From Vandiemenella viatica (taxonomy: Eukaryota > Arthropoda > Insecta > Orthoptera > Morabidae): a DNA stretch of 64,000 bases. This document shows, one piece after another, positions 9,763-24,400 of this stretch. Below the pieces are notes generated by a model, which had not been told where the DNA came from, did no database searches, and was given only the letters and a program-made list of their open reading frames with translations. Position 1 is the stretch's first letter, and the number at the start of each line of letters is the position of its first letter. The stretch lies in assembly GCA_031002005.1 (NCBI GenBank), contig JARYHS010009186.1, forward strand, positions 101,837,992 through 101,901,991, in the 5' to 3' direction. The translations under genes were made by a program, and so were the position numbers.

Positions 9763-12700
9763 GTGAGTATAGATTTGTATGTATGGAGTTGGAATTCTCA
9801 TATTAGTCATGTTTTAGGAAGGTGGCATTTGTTCAATCTATTTATTGAAAATCTATATTATAATATAGTAGAAAGAAGAATCTTGAGAAAAATACTGGTA
9901 CCCAAACCTAATAGTAATGCTGAATACAAAATAAGACCAAACCGAGAACTGTATTCGAAAATAGAAAAATTAACAGTTATAATGAGAAAAAGAAGAATGA
10001 AATTTTACGGGCACATATACAGAATGGATAGTAAGAGACTGACAAAACAGATCTTCACCTTACTGAACAAATACAAATCCAAACCCACATGGTTCACTGA
10101 AACTGAAAAGGACATGAAAAATGCTGGAGTGAAAGCAGATATAATAGACAACAGAACACTTTTTAGAGAAGTAATTCACAAGGCAGGTTTTCAGGAGAGA
10201 CAGAAATACATCAAGGGAAGGAAATGGACCCAGGAACAACACTCTCAAAGAATGATGGAAGTTTGGAAGCAAAGAAAATTAAATACAAAGAAACATAGCC
10301 AAAGTTGATTTATCGTACCCTCCAAAAGGGTTATTCGGAATAATAATAATAATATAGATGATAAAATTGTAGAAAATTTGTCTGTGAGTGGAATTTATTT
10401 CAAAAAGAGTAATTGCAAAATACACTCTTGATGATTGAAGTTCTAAAACGATAAAATTTGGAATTTTTGTCTGTGTGCATTGCCCGGATTTTAACAAAAC
10501 TGTACACAACGATAGCTTATGTCATGGGTTAAAATCTTGGATGCTTTTACCATTGACCATGGCGTATTTCTGATTATAGTCTTTGGGCTATTTTCTGCAA
10601 TTATCTAGATGACTTCTGGTACTGTCCCAACTTCTGCCTCAAGTTGACACAAACAAATTGACACTTAACATACAGAACACATCCTGCAAGGAGGGGTATG
10701 CACACATTACGGCCTCACACCAAATCCTATATACATTAATAAGTTTTAAACAGAAATGTTTCAATGTGTTTTTGTGTTTGTTAGGCCCTCCTGCCTTCAT
10801 CTGTGGTGACAGGTTATTTTTCCTATCCTTCCTGACTTTAATTGCCTAATTGTACTTTCACTGTCACCATGATCTAATATTTTATTTGCAGTTTTCATAA
10901 ACATTTTTTTGTCTGACCTTTGGCCACATTGAAGTTTTTACTTATGATGAGTGTTGACTGGATGTAGATGCAATTGTAGAGTTTGTAACTGATGAAAGGT
11001 TTATACCAAACGATTTTGTTTTTCTGTATCTCATCACTTACAATATCAATTTTCTGCATCTTCTAGGAGATATTATTGCACCACGAATTCTCATAAAATA
11101 CTGTCTGTAAATTAGAATTGAGGGACACACAAATTATTGTATCTGGAGAGACATCTCAATCTTTGATTTGCCAATTCAATATTATAGATGAGCAGTTTTT
11201 TTCATATGATCTCAACAGCTTGTTTCCTTGAAGAAACTGGCTACATTAAAAGTTAATGTGGCTATTGAGGTGATATTGAACTACCATACTCTTGTTTTTA
11301 GGTAAAAGTTCTTCAAATTGTGAGTATTTTGAGCCTTTAAAGGTTTAAATAGCTGTAGTAAATTCATTGCTGAAAATTAATTTCTGTACTGTTATTTTAA
11401 TGCAAATTCAGTGTCCCAAATTAATATATCGGGCATCGTTGTCAGATATTTTTGGACGTTTCATACTTTTCTGAAAATTGGTTTTGGTGCACTATGATCT
11501 TGTATATTTGACTCATGTTTAAGGATTCTATTGTTATTGATTGTTATTTTCTTGGTACTGAAAGAAATAACTACCTTTCGATATTCTGATGTGGTTATTA
11601 GTATTAATTTTTTCTTATTTTACTTCAATGTTTTAAGTTGGTATTTGGCCTTTTTGTCCTCAGTTGCAGAAGTATGTAAACAGAAGCTGTTATAAAGGTT
11701 TTTTTTTAAAGATAACTCATAGTGGCCCTGTCAATCGAGTGGAAGACTGGACAGGATAGTCTTCTACTGGAGCTGTGGATAAGGGTCAAGTCTAGATGTC
11801 GACTATGGTTCTGATGTGAATATTCATCGTAGGTCCCTACTGCAACATCTGACAAATTGTATGGCACAGTATATTCAGATGTTTATAGTGGTTATCGCTG
11901 AGAATACCAGGAGAAATTATGGTAACCGCCATTTCCAAATTTACACATTTATTTACATAAGAAATGACTGATATAATCTTTAGTTGGCTTTATAATGAAT
12001 TGGTCACACATTTAACTGGCGCATTAGAGGCTATCTAAGGCTAAGGGAGTTAACCTTCAACATTAGGCCTAGTCAGCATAAAGAGTAATTGGAGATAGCT
12101 TTTGGAAACAAAAAGAGCCTCGAAGTGACTTAAACAAAGACATCCTTTATGTAAAGTTTGGCTAGGAGTGATGGTCAAAAACCTGATGATAAGCATAAGT
12201 ATATGGAAATGAAAAATACTATTAGAAGGAACAATACCAGAATTGGAATGTTAAACACCATGACACTGATGACCAAGTTGAAGAACTTGTGGACATCATG
12301 GAAAGAAGGAAGTTGGAAATCTTAGGACTGAGTGAAACAAAATGGAAAGGAAGGGGATCGAAATTGCTGAGGAGGGGGTACAAGCTATATTGGCACGGTA
12401 ACCAGAAAGAATCTCAAAATGGGGTAACTTTTATCATCAGTAACAACATTGATGCAGTGACAGACATAGAATATGTTAGTGATAGAATCATTAAATTAAG
12501 AAAAACACACTCATCATAATACAGGTGTACGCTCCTCAAGCTGTCTGTTCACAGGAAGAAAAAGACAATTTCCTCCCAGACCTTGAGGAACACGTTGAGG
12601 AAAATAACACTATTATCATGGAGGATCTTAATGCCCAATTGGCACGGCTAGAACTGGATATGAAAATGTGATAGGACGATTTGGCTTTGTAAATTGGAAC

Positions 12701-15418
12701 AAAGAAGGGAAATTACATTTTTGTCTGAGGAACAACTTTATCATCAAAAATACATACTTTAGGAAAAGGACCAGCCACAAAGTCAATAGGTACAGCTGGG
12801 ACAGACAACAGAAGTCTCTCATAGACTTTAGAGTCTGTGGTCGAGAAGCAGGGGCCTTCATCACAGATGTGAAAGTATTACCTGGAGAAAACGTAGGAAG
12901 CGACCACCATTTGATAATCTCAGAAATGTTGTTGTTGAGATATTGAAAACAAGGAAAAAGCCTACAATAAAAATTTGGGAACTGGAGAATCCAGAAAAAC
13001 AGGCAGAATATCAAAAGAAAATATTTGATCTCATACCCAAAAGTGAAATAGGATCGGCAGAAGAAGAATGGAAAATGTTGAGAGAGGCCTTTGTAAACAC
13101 AGCTGTCGATGTAGCTAGTTTGAGTGGAATACCATTGTCAAAAATGCTTTAAAAGAAAGAAACATGGTGAAAAGGCAAAGGGAGCATGAAAACCATAAGG
13201 ATAAGGTAGAAGAGAATATAAAATAAGGGAACTAGACCAATCTTAAAGGGAATTTAAACTCAAAGTCAAGAAAATCATAAAAGAAGAAAAGGAAAAGAGC
13301 TGGTTAGAATTTACAGAGAAAGTAGAGGATAGCCGGAGCAATAAGAAGCTGTTGTACAATATTGTAAACTCCAAAAGGAACACGTTTGAACCAATTGAGG
13401 CCCTGGAAAAAGAAGATGGAACAATTATCTGGAAAGGAGATGAAGTAAGGGAAGAGATGAGAAGATATTTTGACCATCTGTACAATGGGGACAGAGCAAA
13501 AAGCAGAGAAAAGAGCAGTTCAGGAAATCAAGGTGGAAGTATAGACTCCCCTCTGACATGGTCAGAAGTCGAAATAGTCCTGCATGGCTAAAGAAAAAAT
13601 CACTGGGCCTAGATGAAGTAAATCCTGATGTGATCAAAGCAACACAAATCTAGGGACTTTACTGGATATGTAGAGTAATGAACACCATCTGGAAAGGAGA
13701 AAAATCCCCTTGGATTGGACAAAGAGAATCAAGTGCCAATATTTAAAAAGGGTAGCCAAAGAAAATGTAACAATTACAGAGGAATAACTCTTCCATCCCA
13801 TGGCTTCAAGCTAATGGAAAAAATTATAGAAGGTAGGCTGAGGAAAGTCATTGAACCACAGCTTGAAGAAGAGCCGTATGGATTTAGACCTAACAGATCT
13901 CGTCTTCTCTGTTCGGATGATCTTGGAAAAATATTTGGAGAGGGGAAGAGATGTCACCTTTATTTTCTTAGATATTTGAAAGGCCTTCGGAATATCTGTC
14001 CAAACGAAGGGTACTAACAAACTTCATCACCAAAGTTAAAATGCTTTATGAGAACTGCCAAAAGCTGAGTCCAAATTGGCGACTGCTATTCAGACTGGTT
14101 TGTGACTACCAAAGGTGTTCAACAAGCTGCTGCTGTTCATCATTGTAATGTACAAAATCATGAAGAGAGTAAGGCTCAATTCACACAGAAGAGACGCGGC
14201 GCGGACGTCGGGCGGAGACGCGGCGCATTTTGAGGTCGCTCCTATGTTAACAAATGGCGCAATTCACACAGAGGCGATGGGGCACGGGCGCGCCCTTTTG
14301 AGGTCCGCGCCGCGTCTCTTCGAAGTCTCGAGGGGCGCAGTGAACGGGCGCGTGGCGCGAACCTCCAAGCAACGCATTCTCGCAGTTATAAAAATACGTG
14401 ATAATTTTGAGTTTAATATAAAATTTTGTGAAATCATTGAGAAGTTTCCCAACTGTACGATTTTAATCGTTCAGATTATTGTAATTGTAATGTACAGGAC
14501 AGTGCTGGCAAAAGATCGCTAAGGAATTAAATGAAACAGGAAAGTTTTAAAATTTATTACTGTTAGGTACATACAAGGGTGGCCAATAGCTTCTAAAAAA
14601 AGACAGATTATAGCAACTGTTATTAATATAGGCCCTACACAATATCCATCCTGATACGGAATGGGTACACGTTTTACGAAGTACTTGCACAAATACTCTC
14701 TTATGTATTTTGCATTTTGTCTTCTTGGATTTCCTATTACAATATTTTCAATGTAGGCATTGAAAATTTACCATCGTATTTCCGTATTGTGTTGTGCAAA
14801 ACTCAGATGGCTTGAATCAGTAAATCAGTTTTAGAAGGAGAGCAACATATTAATGTATTCAAGACCCCGAATTTTGATGTTAATATGCCAAAAGCACATT
14901 CCACACATTTCGTACCTCTACATAACCTGGTGTTGAATATTCTGCGATCGTTTAATAATTGGTTGCGAGATAAAGGTTTCATAATATTTGGTTGCAGTGG
15001 GAATGCTTCATCCGCTATAAAATAGAAAGGGATGTTCATTGTTTCTCCAGGAAGAGGGGCAGGATCGGGTTATTTTAAGGCTCTGTTGTTGTAGAGCTCT
15101 TCCAAAATTGCTGCAATTAAACGCTCGACCATCATTGTTTCGGCCGTATTCGCCTATGTCTATAGTAACAAATAAGCCATCCGCATCTGTCACTGCTAAC
15201 AAGCAGTGACAGATGCGGATGTTATACTGTAGAAAAGAATCCTTTGTAATTGACAGTGGCGGAACCTGATTTTGGTGGAGCTTTTATTCTGATGTGTTTT
15301 CCTTCAACACTGCCAATACAGTTGAGCAAATTCTACAGTTTATAGAAACTTTCAACAAAAATATAAATTGTTAAAAAAATAAAAATGAACCAAAAGCTCT
15401 AGAACTTGATCCAGAAGT

Positions 15419-15474
<56 letters not shown>

Positions 15475-18400
15475 CAAACAATTTGGCAGATATGAAATCT
15501 ATGACAGTACAACAAAAACGTAAAATCAAAATAGGAATTTTCAACAGAATGCTTCGGACTTATCGTCCTGATAACGCCAACAACTGATGCTGGTATCGGC
15601 ACATCGACATCTCCACTCTATATTACATTATCATCAAATAGAGGAGAGACATACTACGCATCAAGCACAGAGACTGATGTGAAAACATACAGTTATACAT
15701 TGAAAGACTTCTTTCGTTTTAGTAATTTTTTTTTATTTTTTTTTTTCAGATAAGGGTTTCTGTTTTGATTAGTTACCTTAATGTAATTAACATCCTCTCT
15801 TCTGGACAAACTGGCGATCTCCAGTTGGTAGATTTTTTTCTGTATGCCATCCTTAATTTTGTTCGGTAGATAAAAGAAACATGGTTGAGACATTTTGTAA
15901 AAATTTTGAAAAGGTTCACGATACATTTCCAACTCTTTCATCACATCAAAAATTCAATACTTCCTCACCTTCTTCATCCATAAAGGATGAACCCAGAAAC
16001 TACTCTTCTGTTGAATATGATTTAAATGTAGTAAGGTTAAAACATCTTCGTCAGACGAAGTCATGGTAGAGACCATGTCGCGCGCGAGTCCCTTCTGCGT
16101 CTCTTCTGTTTGGACTGAACAGGCCACGTCCGCGCCGCGTCTGCGCCCCGTCTCCGCCCAACGTCCCTTCTGTGTGAATTGGGCCTAAAACTGCAACTCG
16201 ACCCTGACAACTTTAAATTATTTGCATTTGCAGATGATGTTGTGGTTTGCGGATATACAGAAGAAGTACAACAGAAACTGAACATCAGGAATAAGCATTT
16301 TAAGGGATTTGGCCTTAAAACAAGGCACAAGTCAGCAGACAGAATATGATTACCTGAAGGTTGATAATTTTCAGTACCTTGGCAGTAAAGTGACCTCTGA
16401 CAGTCGATCCCAGAACGAAATTACCAATAGAGTACAATAAGGAGCCCTGTTCTATGTAGTTCCAGAGATCAACGGTACAGAAAACCAGAAGAGAGAAGAT
16501 CAGGAATGAAGTGATCCATAAACAGATCTCAGGTAATGAAACCCTTTGAGAAAAAATTTCAGATTGCGATGGCTGGGACATGACAAGTGGATGGACCCAA
16601 CAAGAACAGCAATGATATGGCTGGAAAAAGAACTGAAGGGTAAAAGACCAAGAGGCCGGTCCAGAAGAAGATGGATTGATCTCGTGAAACTGGACCTACA
16701 GGAGAAAGGTGCATCATGGTCTAGAATCCAAGAAGAAGAAACATACTTGGTCAGACAAAAGGTGGCAAATGCTCTTACACCGCACTCGGGGAAACTGGAG
16801 ACAGATGAAGATGATGAGGGAGGTTGCACAAACCACGTGGCTCGGTCCAGGAGGGGTGGGGGGGTTGGCTGGAAGGCTACACTGAGCTACGTGGGGGAGG
16901 GGGTGTTCCGAACCAGGCCAGTAGCTTTCCTTTCATAACATTTTTTACAGTTGAAATGAGGAACAGAAAAAACAACAGCATGTGAATATTTATTTACCTC
17001 AGTTAATTATCTCCTTATGTAATTTACAATCGTCTGACAAGAGAAAACAATGCAAAATGTCTTCTGGAATCAAAAGGGAAAGAAAGCTACATTGGGGGAG
17101 GGGAGGGGGGGTAGAGGCAATAGCCACGTAGGGCTACGTGGGGGGAGGGGGTTCACAGGAGGCCAAAATGTAGCTACGTGGTTTATGCACGCTCCCTGAT
17201 GATGTTAGAAATAGGGTCAAGGGCGAGCATGTAACTTATGGGTGCCTCGCATCCTTCTAACTGGAATATTGTTAATATATTTACAAGTCTGTGCCCAAAT
17301 GACTATGACCATGTGCTTGACCATCTGATTGTCCACTGTGATAGAAGTATCACAGTAGAATCCACCTTGGTATCAAGCACCTGGCATCATATTGTCTGAG
17401 ACCACTGCCCTGGTGGCGCCAGCGACAATGCCCTCGGCATCAGCGTCGATGTGGTACATTGAAATACTTTCGGATTGAGACAATCTGCTGTTGCTGCTCA
17501 CAGTGTTTAAGTAGATTCTTCCCCTTCCTGTTACAAACGCTTGGAGAGTGCTATACTCCTCACCAGCCTGTTGTCTGAAATCATTTTACCAGCTTGCAGT
17601 AATTATTGGCACTTGGCGACTTGCTGATCGTCGTGCTACTTCTCCCACTCATAGCAATCTGCTATTTTTAACTATTTCGGGATACTGCCCTGAAAAATAC
17701 AAAGTTTTTTTGACAGGTGTTTGACTTCGATCACTACACATTAAATGCAAGAAACCTGAACTGTAAAAATGTATCGAGATAGTAGCTGTTTACTTGCATA
17801 CCTTTTATGTTATTTAACATAATAAAGTAGCAAGTTATTCGTTTAGTTTATTTGTTTTTTCTAACGGTGTTAGTGGTTAATTTTGCCAAATTTTCTAGTA
17901 CCATTACTCCACTAAGTAAAATAGGACACACCCTATCGTATTTTGTAGGTTATGTTTAAACTGTTGCTTTTATGTTGCAGGTAGTGGTTGGAGGCAAGAA
18001 CAAGTACCTGATCAATGGCATAAATGTACAAGTTAAACGAGTATCTGATCTCTTTTGTTCTGTGCAGCTAAATGTCAACAATCCACATTTCTTGATAATG
18101 CAGGGTCGAATCACAAAAGTTTTGAACATGAAACCTCTTGAGGCAAGTTTTTTTGGTAGTTTATTAATAATGAGTAGCTGAATCTTTATTGCCTTCCACA
18201 TTTTTATTGCTTTTCTGTGAAAAGTTAAGTTGCAAATAAGATAGGATATGGAAAATAACCCGTCAGTTACCACAGATGAAGGTAGGAGGGCCAGATGCAC
18301 AAAAAAAACAAAAAAAAACTCCACAGTATTTTGGTTAGTAACCTTACTCATGTAACAGGAGACACAGATGGCAGGGGAAAAGATGTGTACACACACAGAT

Positions 18401-21400
18401 GTGATAAGTCTGGATGTGTACATATCTTTCCCCCTGCCAAAAGTCTCGCCTACATGACTAATTTTAATAATCAAAATATTGTGGAGTGTGCTTGTTTTTT
18501 ATGCTTGTCTGGCTCTCCTGCCTTGATCTGTTCTTATCCTGTTTTCAGTATTTAACAGCAGTTTACTTATCACTATTATCCAAAGGCAGTGTGTGGTAAT
18601 TTCAAATAGAGGGCATGAGGGGCATCGGCAAAATTGCTTTCAGAGTGTCTTGATTTACGTCACCCAAGTTTCAGTTTTGTTGTTTTTTAGGAATACAATT
18701 TAACATCTTTACCACCTACATTTCTTACGCTATTGTTTCAAATTTTGTAAAGTAATTGCCATTGTAATGTAATCATGTCAGAAGAAACTACTAAATGGAT
18801 TTTCCCAATTGTACGTTTTCTTGCTTGTGTTCATAGCCATTTGTGTTAATGTTTTAGAATTTTTACAATTTTGAGTTGCTTTTAATTTCATGAAATGATT
18901 TTGTTCTGTTACAGATTCTTGCAATGGTTGAGGAAGCTGCTGGCACAAAGATGTATGAGAACAAGAAAATCACTGCTGAAAAAACTATTGAGAAAAAAGA
19001 CAACAAATTGAGGCAACTCAATGATGTAAATGCATCCTTCTTTCCACTTGGTGTTTCTTTTGGTTGGCTTCTGTGTCTGTCTAATTTTGTTTACGCTTAC
19101 TGTAATAACTGCTTTGTTGTAATATGTACCATGATTAATTTGCGAACTGTTGAAATGTGGCCAGACTAAGCCTTAAATCATGAGTAGTTAGTAATTTATC
19201 TTGAGGCTATGAATTTAGAATTGATTTATTGTGATACCCAAACAAATGTATGGCATCAAATTAAGTTATATGTGGGCGATAGTGTTGGTTAATTGTATAA
19301 TTTTGCTATCTGGTAGTTTTTGTTTTTGTTGTCTACACCAAATCCAGGTATTTTTAAATATTTGCTTTCCCATTGTTGCATGTTTTCAACAGCTTCCGTA
19401 TCTTATATTATGTCACAATATCTTAAATACCCAAACCAATCTTTAAGTACGTATCAGAAATTAAGGGTTATTTCTATAAATTTCATCTGTGTAACTTAAA
19501 TCTACTGAAAGCATATTTATTGGATAATGGAAACAGAGAAACTGCCGGGAGGCACTGAAAATAAGAGAGGATAGGGAAAATAAACAGCTACCCATCACTT
19601 ACCACAGATGAAGGCAGGAGAGCGAGACACGTAAAAACACAAAAACAAACGAATTGTACTATATTTCGACTTTAGTCTTAGTCATGTGGGAGGCGAGACA
19701 TATGGCAGGGGGAAAGATGTGGTCACATCCCAACCCGCCACATGAATCTGGCCTTTTCGTGTTGCTGATTTTTCTCGTGTATGCTTATTACATATAAGAC
19801 TGTTTCTTTTCTGTTTTTTTCACTTTCTAATGTTTTTGTTTGGTTTGCAATTTCATTCTGCCATCAAGTTGCAGTTTCTTCATCAGAAATTTCTGTACAA
19901 AGTAAAGAATTTGAATGTGCCTCAAGTATATAAATTTTCTATGTAATTTTTGGTATGATTTCTCTTACTACATAAGTTAACTCTTCATCCTTTATATCCA
20001 TTCTCTGATGAGAAAATCTTCCTTGTTTATGCTTAATTTTTTAAATTTCCTTTAATTATCTGTAAGTGTTTTTGGAGTTGCAGTGGGCGTAAAACAAATT
20101 AATTACGAATTTTTTAAAAAATATAAATGACTTTTTGAACTGTAATTTTTTTCCATTTGCTGAATAGAAATCGGTGAAAATAAACATTTACTTTTTATTT
20201 TGGAAAAACCTTGAGTTTTTAATTTGTGTTACTTGCCGTTTGAAATAGTTCAGTTATTTCTTATGTAAGGTGTTTGAAGTCTTTTTTTTTAATAAATTTC
20301 ATCTAGTTCTTTTTATTTATTATTTACTGTTGGATAATGGTGACAGTAAAACTGGTATTCTTCTTAAGGTGCCTACTCCTGTTGGAAGTTGGCGGTCTCT
20401 GGACATGAAAATGCACCATGGCAAGCCTCTTCTGATGTCCAGTTGTACCATCTTCGAATGTCCTTAACTCACGAATTCCTTCTCCTTACAACAGATCTTT
20501 TCCCCTGTATCTTTCTTTCAGTGATGAGTTGCAATAGCTGATACCTCTCACCTCTACTGAATATTGAGTTTTTCTTTGCTTTATAGCAAGCAGCAGTTCT
20601 TTTTGTTTCTCCATATTTTTTGGATATCTTTGGATATTCTCCATCTGATATTCTTTGTTTGAGATGACGATGCAGATAAATTTCATTAGCATTTCAAAAG
20701 CATTAATTCTTTTCTCTAGATTTTGGTCCAGCTTTCACATCCATAGAGAAAAATGGAGAAATCATAGCAATGAATCATTCTCATTGCATACTAAGAACCG
20801 ATCTTATGAAAGAAAGAAAAAAAAAAAAAAAAAAAAAAAAAACCCATTGCATGCTATTAGGCAGTGAAAATAAGTCAGGATAGGGAAAATAACCTGCCAC
20901 TTTCACATATGAATTCGGGAATGCCAGACACACACACGCATACAAAACATAAATGCACTTTACAATATTTTTATTTTTAACATCGCTCATGTCTTTTTCT
21001 GGCAATAACATTTCTTGCAGACCTTAAACAGTTGTTGGCATAATTCACCTCTTTGTTAAACAGATACACTATACAACTTCACTGAATACTTTCCAGATAA
21101 TATCTCAAAGTCAAAATTAAGCATGGTGGGTGAGGCATCACTTTCAGGAGGATGTGGATTCAAATCTCCATCTGGCAACTCAGATTTGAGGTTTCCACGG
21201 CTTCTCCAAATCACTCCAGTCAAATGCTGGGATGGTTCCTTCAGAAAGGCCGTGGATGAATTCATTCCCATTCTTTCCATCTTCTAATAACCTCAATGTC
21301 TACAAGGTGTAAAGGCACAAGCAATCTACCTTTTTCTCAGTGAAATTAATTTTTTGAGAGATTTGAGTATTGTCAACATTAGAGAGGGACTCTTAGGTGT

Positions 21401-24400
21401 AACAGTCCATTAAAACCAGTTTAAAAATAAAAATATTGTTTTATATGTATGACAGGTGTTGTCATGTTACCCACTAACCTGTCCTTATCACATATTAAGT
21501 TGGATATTATGACTAACTACTCCCATATTGTGCAGTGTTATGTGGCTGCTAATAATAAGAAAGTAAAATTGGCATAATGTGTTAAGACTTGTAGGTATTT
21601 TTTGTACAGTCAGTTTTTATGCGAAATTTCATTTTCTTAATTTGTTGGCATGATTGCTATATGAGGACTTCCAAATCTTTTTATTGTTTTGTAAATTATC
21701 TATGCATTGTAATGGTCATAGGAAGATTGTTGGGAGTGCTATTTGTCAGGAGACTGATGTCACTATTTTTGGCTTTCTGTGTACAACTTGTATTTATCTT
21801 CTTGATATAAATTGTTATTTGTCATTAAAGCAATTAACTGGATGTTTTTCTGTGCAATTTGCATTATGGGAATGTTTTTCACATTTATTATCATTTTTAT
21901 TTTATTTTTGTAAATAATGTTTATCTACTTTTTAATAGGTAATCAATAATGACATAGCACCTAGAATCCAAAAGCTTAAAGAAGAACAGGGGCAATACCT
22001 GGAATACCAGAAAGTTGTGCGTGACCTGGAAAGATTGTCAAAAATTTATATAGCTTGGCAGTACACTAAGGCTAAGGTATGTACAGTAACAGTTGGCATC
22101 TGAAGAATATAGTGTTGCATTTTATCTTAAAACTCCTATATTATCATAAAGAGTTTTTTTATGTGGGCAGAAAAATGAAAAGTTACTCATCTTGATGAAT
22201 GTGAAAATAAATCTTGATGAATGTGAAAATAAATTAACCGTAACTTGCAGTTTGATATAAAAAATAAATGGCTCTTAGCCAAAGTAAAAACCAAAAGGGC
22301 TTTGGAAAGTGAAGCTATGCTTATCAAAGTTGAAGGCAGGATGGCTGCGAAGATGTAAAACAACATAAAAACAATTTTTTGGAATTATCTTAATCATGCA
22401 TGAGCATATTAACCTCTACAAGTTGACGGGGTTGCCTTGACCATGTCCATTTGTGTTTTGATTAGTAAATCCCTAGATCATTAAGCTAAAACTTCTTCAT
22501 TAATGACATTAGGATTTGTTATAAAATAATTACTATAATCCAGTTGTTCAATATATAAAAAGAAACTTTACTTGCTGTTGATGGCCCTGCTATTATTAAG
22601 TTTTCTATCCGAATCTCGTTATATTGTGACATGTTTTTTTTTTTTCATAAAATTGCTCATCACTGAGGTCGTATTATTATCCAGTGTACTTATATTTCAT
22701 ACGATTTTCATAGATTTAGATTATAAATTTGAATTGCCTCTTAACATTATTACATTTATTTCAAAGTGTTTCAGATTGTACATTTGTTTTATATCTCACT
22801 CAGCTATTTGGAAATAAAATAGATTGAGGAAGAATCATTTAAGGGAGAAGGTGCCATAACTTAAAATCTTGCAGAAACATGATTTGACTGACAAGAATCT
22901 CATCAATGAGATGGTCTGTTAATGCAGAGTCTGCTTTAAAGGAAGCTGAAGAACTTTATTTTATATGATTAGGTAGTAAGGAAAAAGAATCCATTTGTAA
23001 ATGATGCATGACTTTTATCAACTAGCCATATGGCAAAGTTTGTTTGATATCTGGATGACCGTCTGAGTTAACCATACATTTTTATTTTGTTATCTTTTGT
23101 ATTTACATTTTTGTCAATCATATATCATTAATTATTTATTTTTAGAACGGACACATTCTGTAATGTAAAATTGAACCACACAGCCATACATTTCTATTAA
23201 TTACTGAAAATTGATTTAATTTACCAAGAAACTGAAACAAATATAAAACATTGCTTTAAAAATGTCTAAGAATAGAGAAAGTATCCATGATAGGTGGTAA
23301 TTAATAAAAGATGACCCAAATACCTTTCTTCATTTGAGTAGTTTCCTCCAGCCGGAAGTCTTCCTCATCAGAAAAGTTTGTTGATAATTCCTTCATTGAT
23401 ATTTGAAGTAAAATGCATTATTTACTTATTTATTTTACAGGCAGCTGTTGAGAAAAACCGGGCTGCCACAGAAAATGTTCTAAAAGAAATTGAAGAATCT
23501 AAAGCAACTATTAAGAATTCTGAAGCAGAGGCAGCAGCGATAGATGAACAAGTTGCTGAGATTCAAAAGAAGATAGATGAAGTAAATGCAGTACCAAAGA
23601 TATCTAACTTCTTTCCTCATTATCACTTGATTCCTTCAGAATCTCTTTGTCCTTAAATTTGATAAATAATTTAATTGCAGTGGAGCACTGGCTCCAATGG
23701 CAATTTCCCTACACCCCCATCTTCCCCCTATTCTGCACCCACCTACATTTGCCCTCTCCAAATTTTATCTTTAAACTCTTTCAACATTTTCAGTAAATTA
23801 TTCATCATTTCTCTTGGAAACTCATTCCAATCCATGACACCCTTACCTAAAAAAGAGAATCTTCCCACACCCTTGTGCCTGAAATCGAGTGTCAGCTTGC
23901 GGTCATGGTCATCTTTTCCCTTCCATGTACAACTTTTCATACCTATTCCAATATCTTTCCATGCCTCATTGCCAGTAGATGCCCTGTACATTCCCATGAC
24001 CCTCCTCATCCTCCTCCTGTCTTGCAATGAATTCCATTCCAGCTCCTTTATCATATCCGTCACTGATTGCATTCTGCAATAATTTCCAGAAACAAATCTA
24101 GCAGCCCTTCTTTGCACCTTCTCCAACTCCTGTATTTGATACACAAAATGAGGGTCCCATACTACACTATCATATTCGAGCCATGGTCTGACCAAAGTTT
24201 TGTAACCCAATTCCTTTACTTCTCTCGTACATCCCCTCATCGCTGTCTCCAACAAGTGCAGAATTTTGAAACCTTTTCCTACCACATGTCCATTGTGTCC
24301 TGCCCAGTTAAGCTCGTTATCAAATGTAATGCCAAGATATTTACATTTCAAGTCTTCAACAAGCAATTCTTTCCCCAACTTATATTTATAATTAACCTTA

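Larger units (their letters stand above)
14173..16185 (-). mobile_element. PIF/Harbinger DNA transposon (about 2.0 kb), degraded
   Basis: Terminal inverted repeats begin 'ggctcaattcacacagaag' and, at the other end, 'ggcccaattcacacagaag'. The flanking trinucleotide TAA (14170-14172, 16186-16188) is the TWA target site used by PIF/Harbinger. GC-rich subterminal sequences (CGCGGCGCGG-type) occur at both ends. A transposase relic lies on the minus strand. It is inserted into a LINE whose coding sequence continues on both sides. Confidence 0.92.

Noticed and set aside
9628..10308. 226-residue open frame
   Set aside because: It is SMC2 exon A read through its GTGAGT donor into intron and a LINE fragment. 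The protein matches SMC2 only up to VTRQ, where the next exon continues.
23340..23385. CTGATGAGGAAGACTTCC on the minus strand as a hammerhead ribozyme
   Set aside because: It has CTGATGA and a hairpin, but GAAA does not follow the hairpin directly and no stem III or cleavage site can be drawn.
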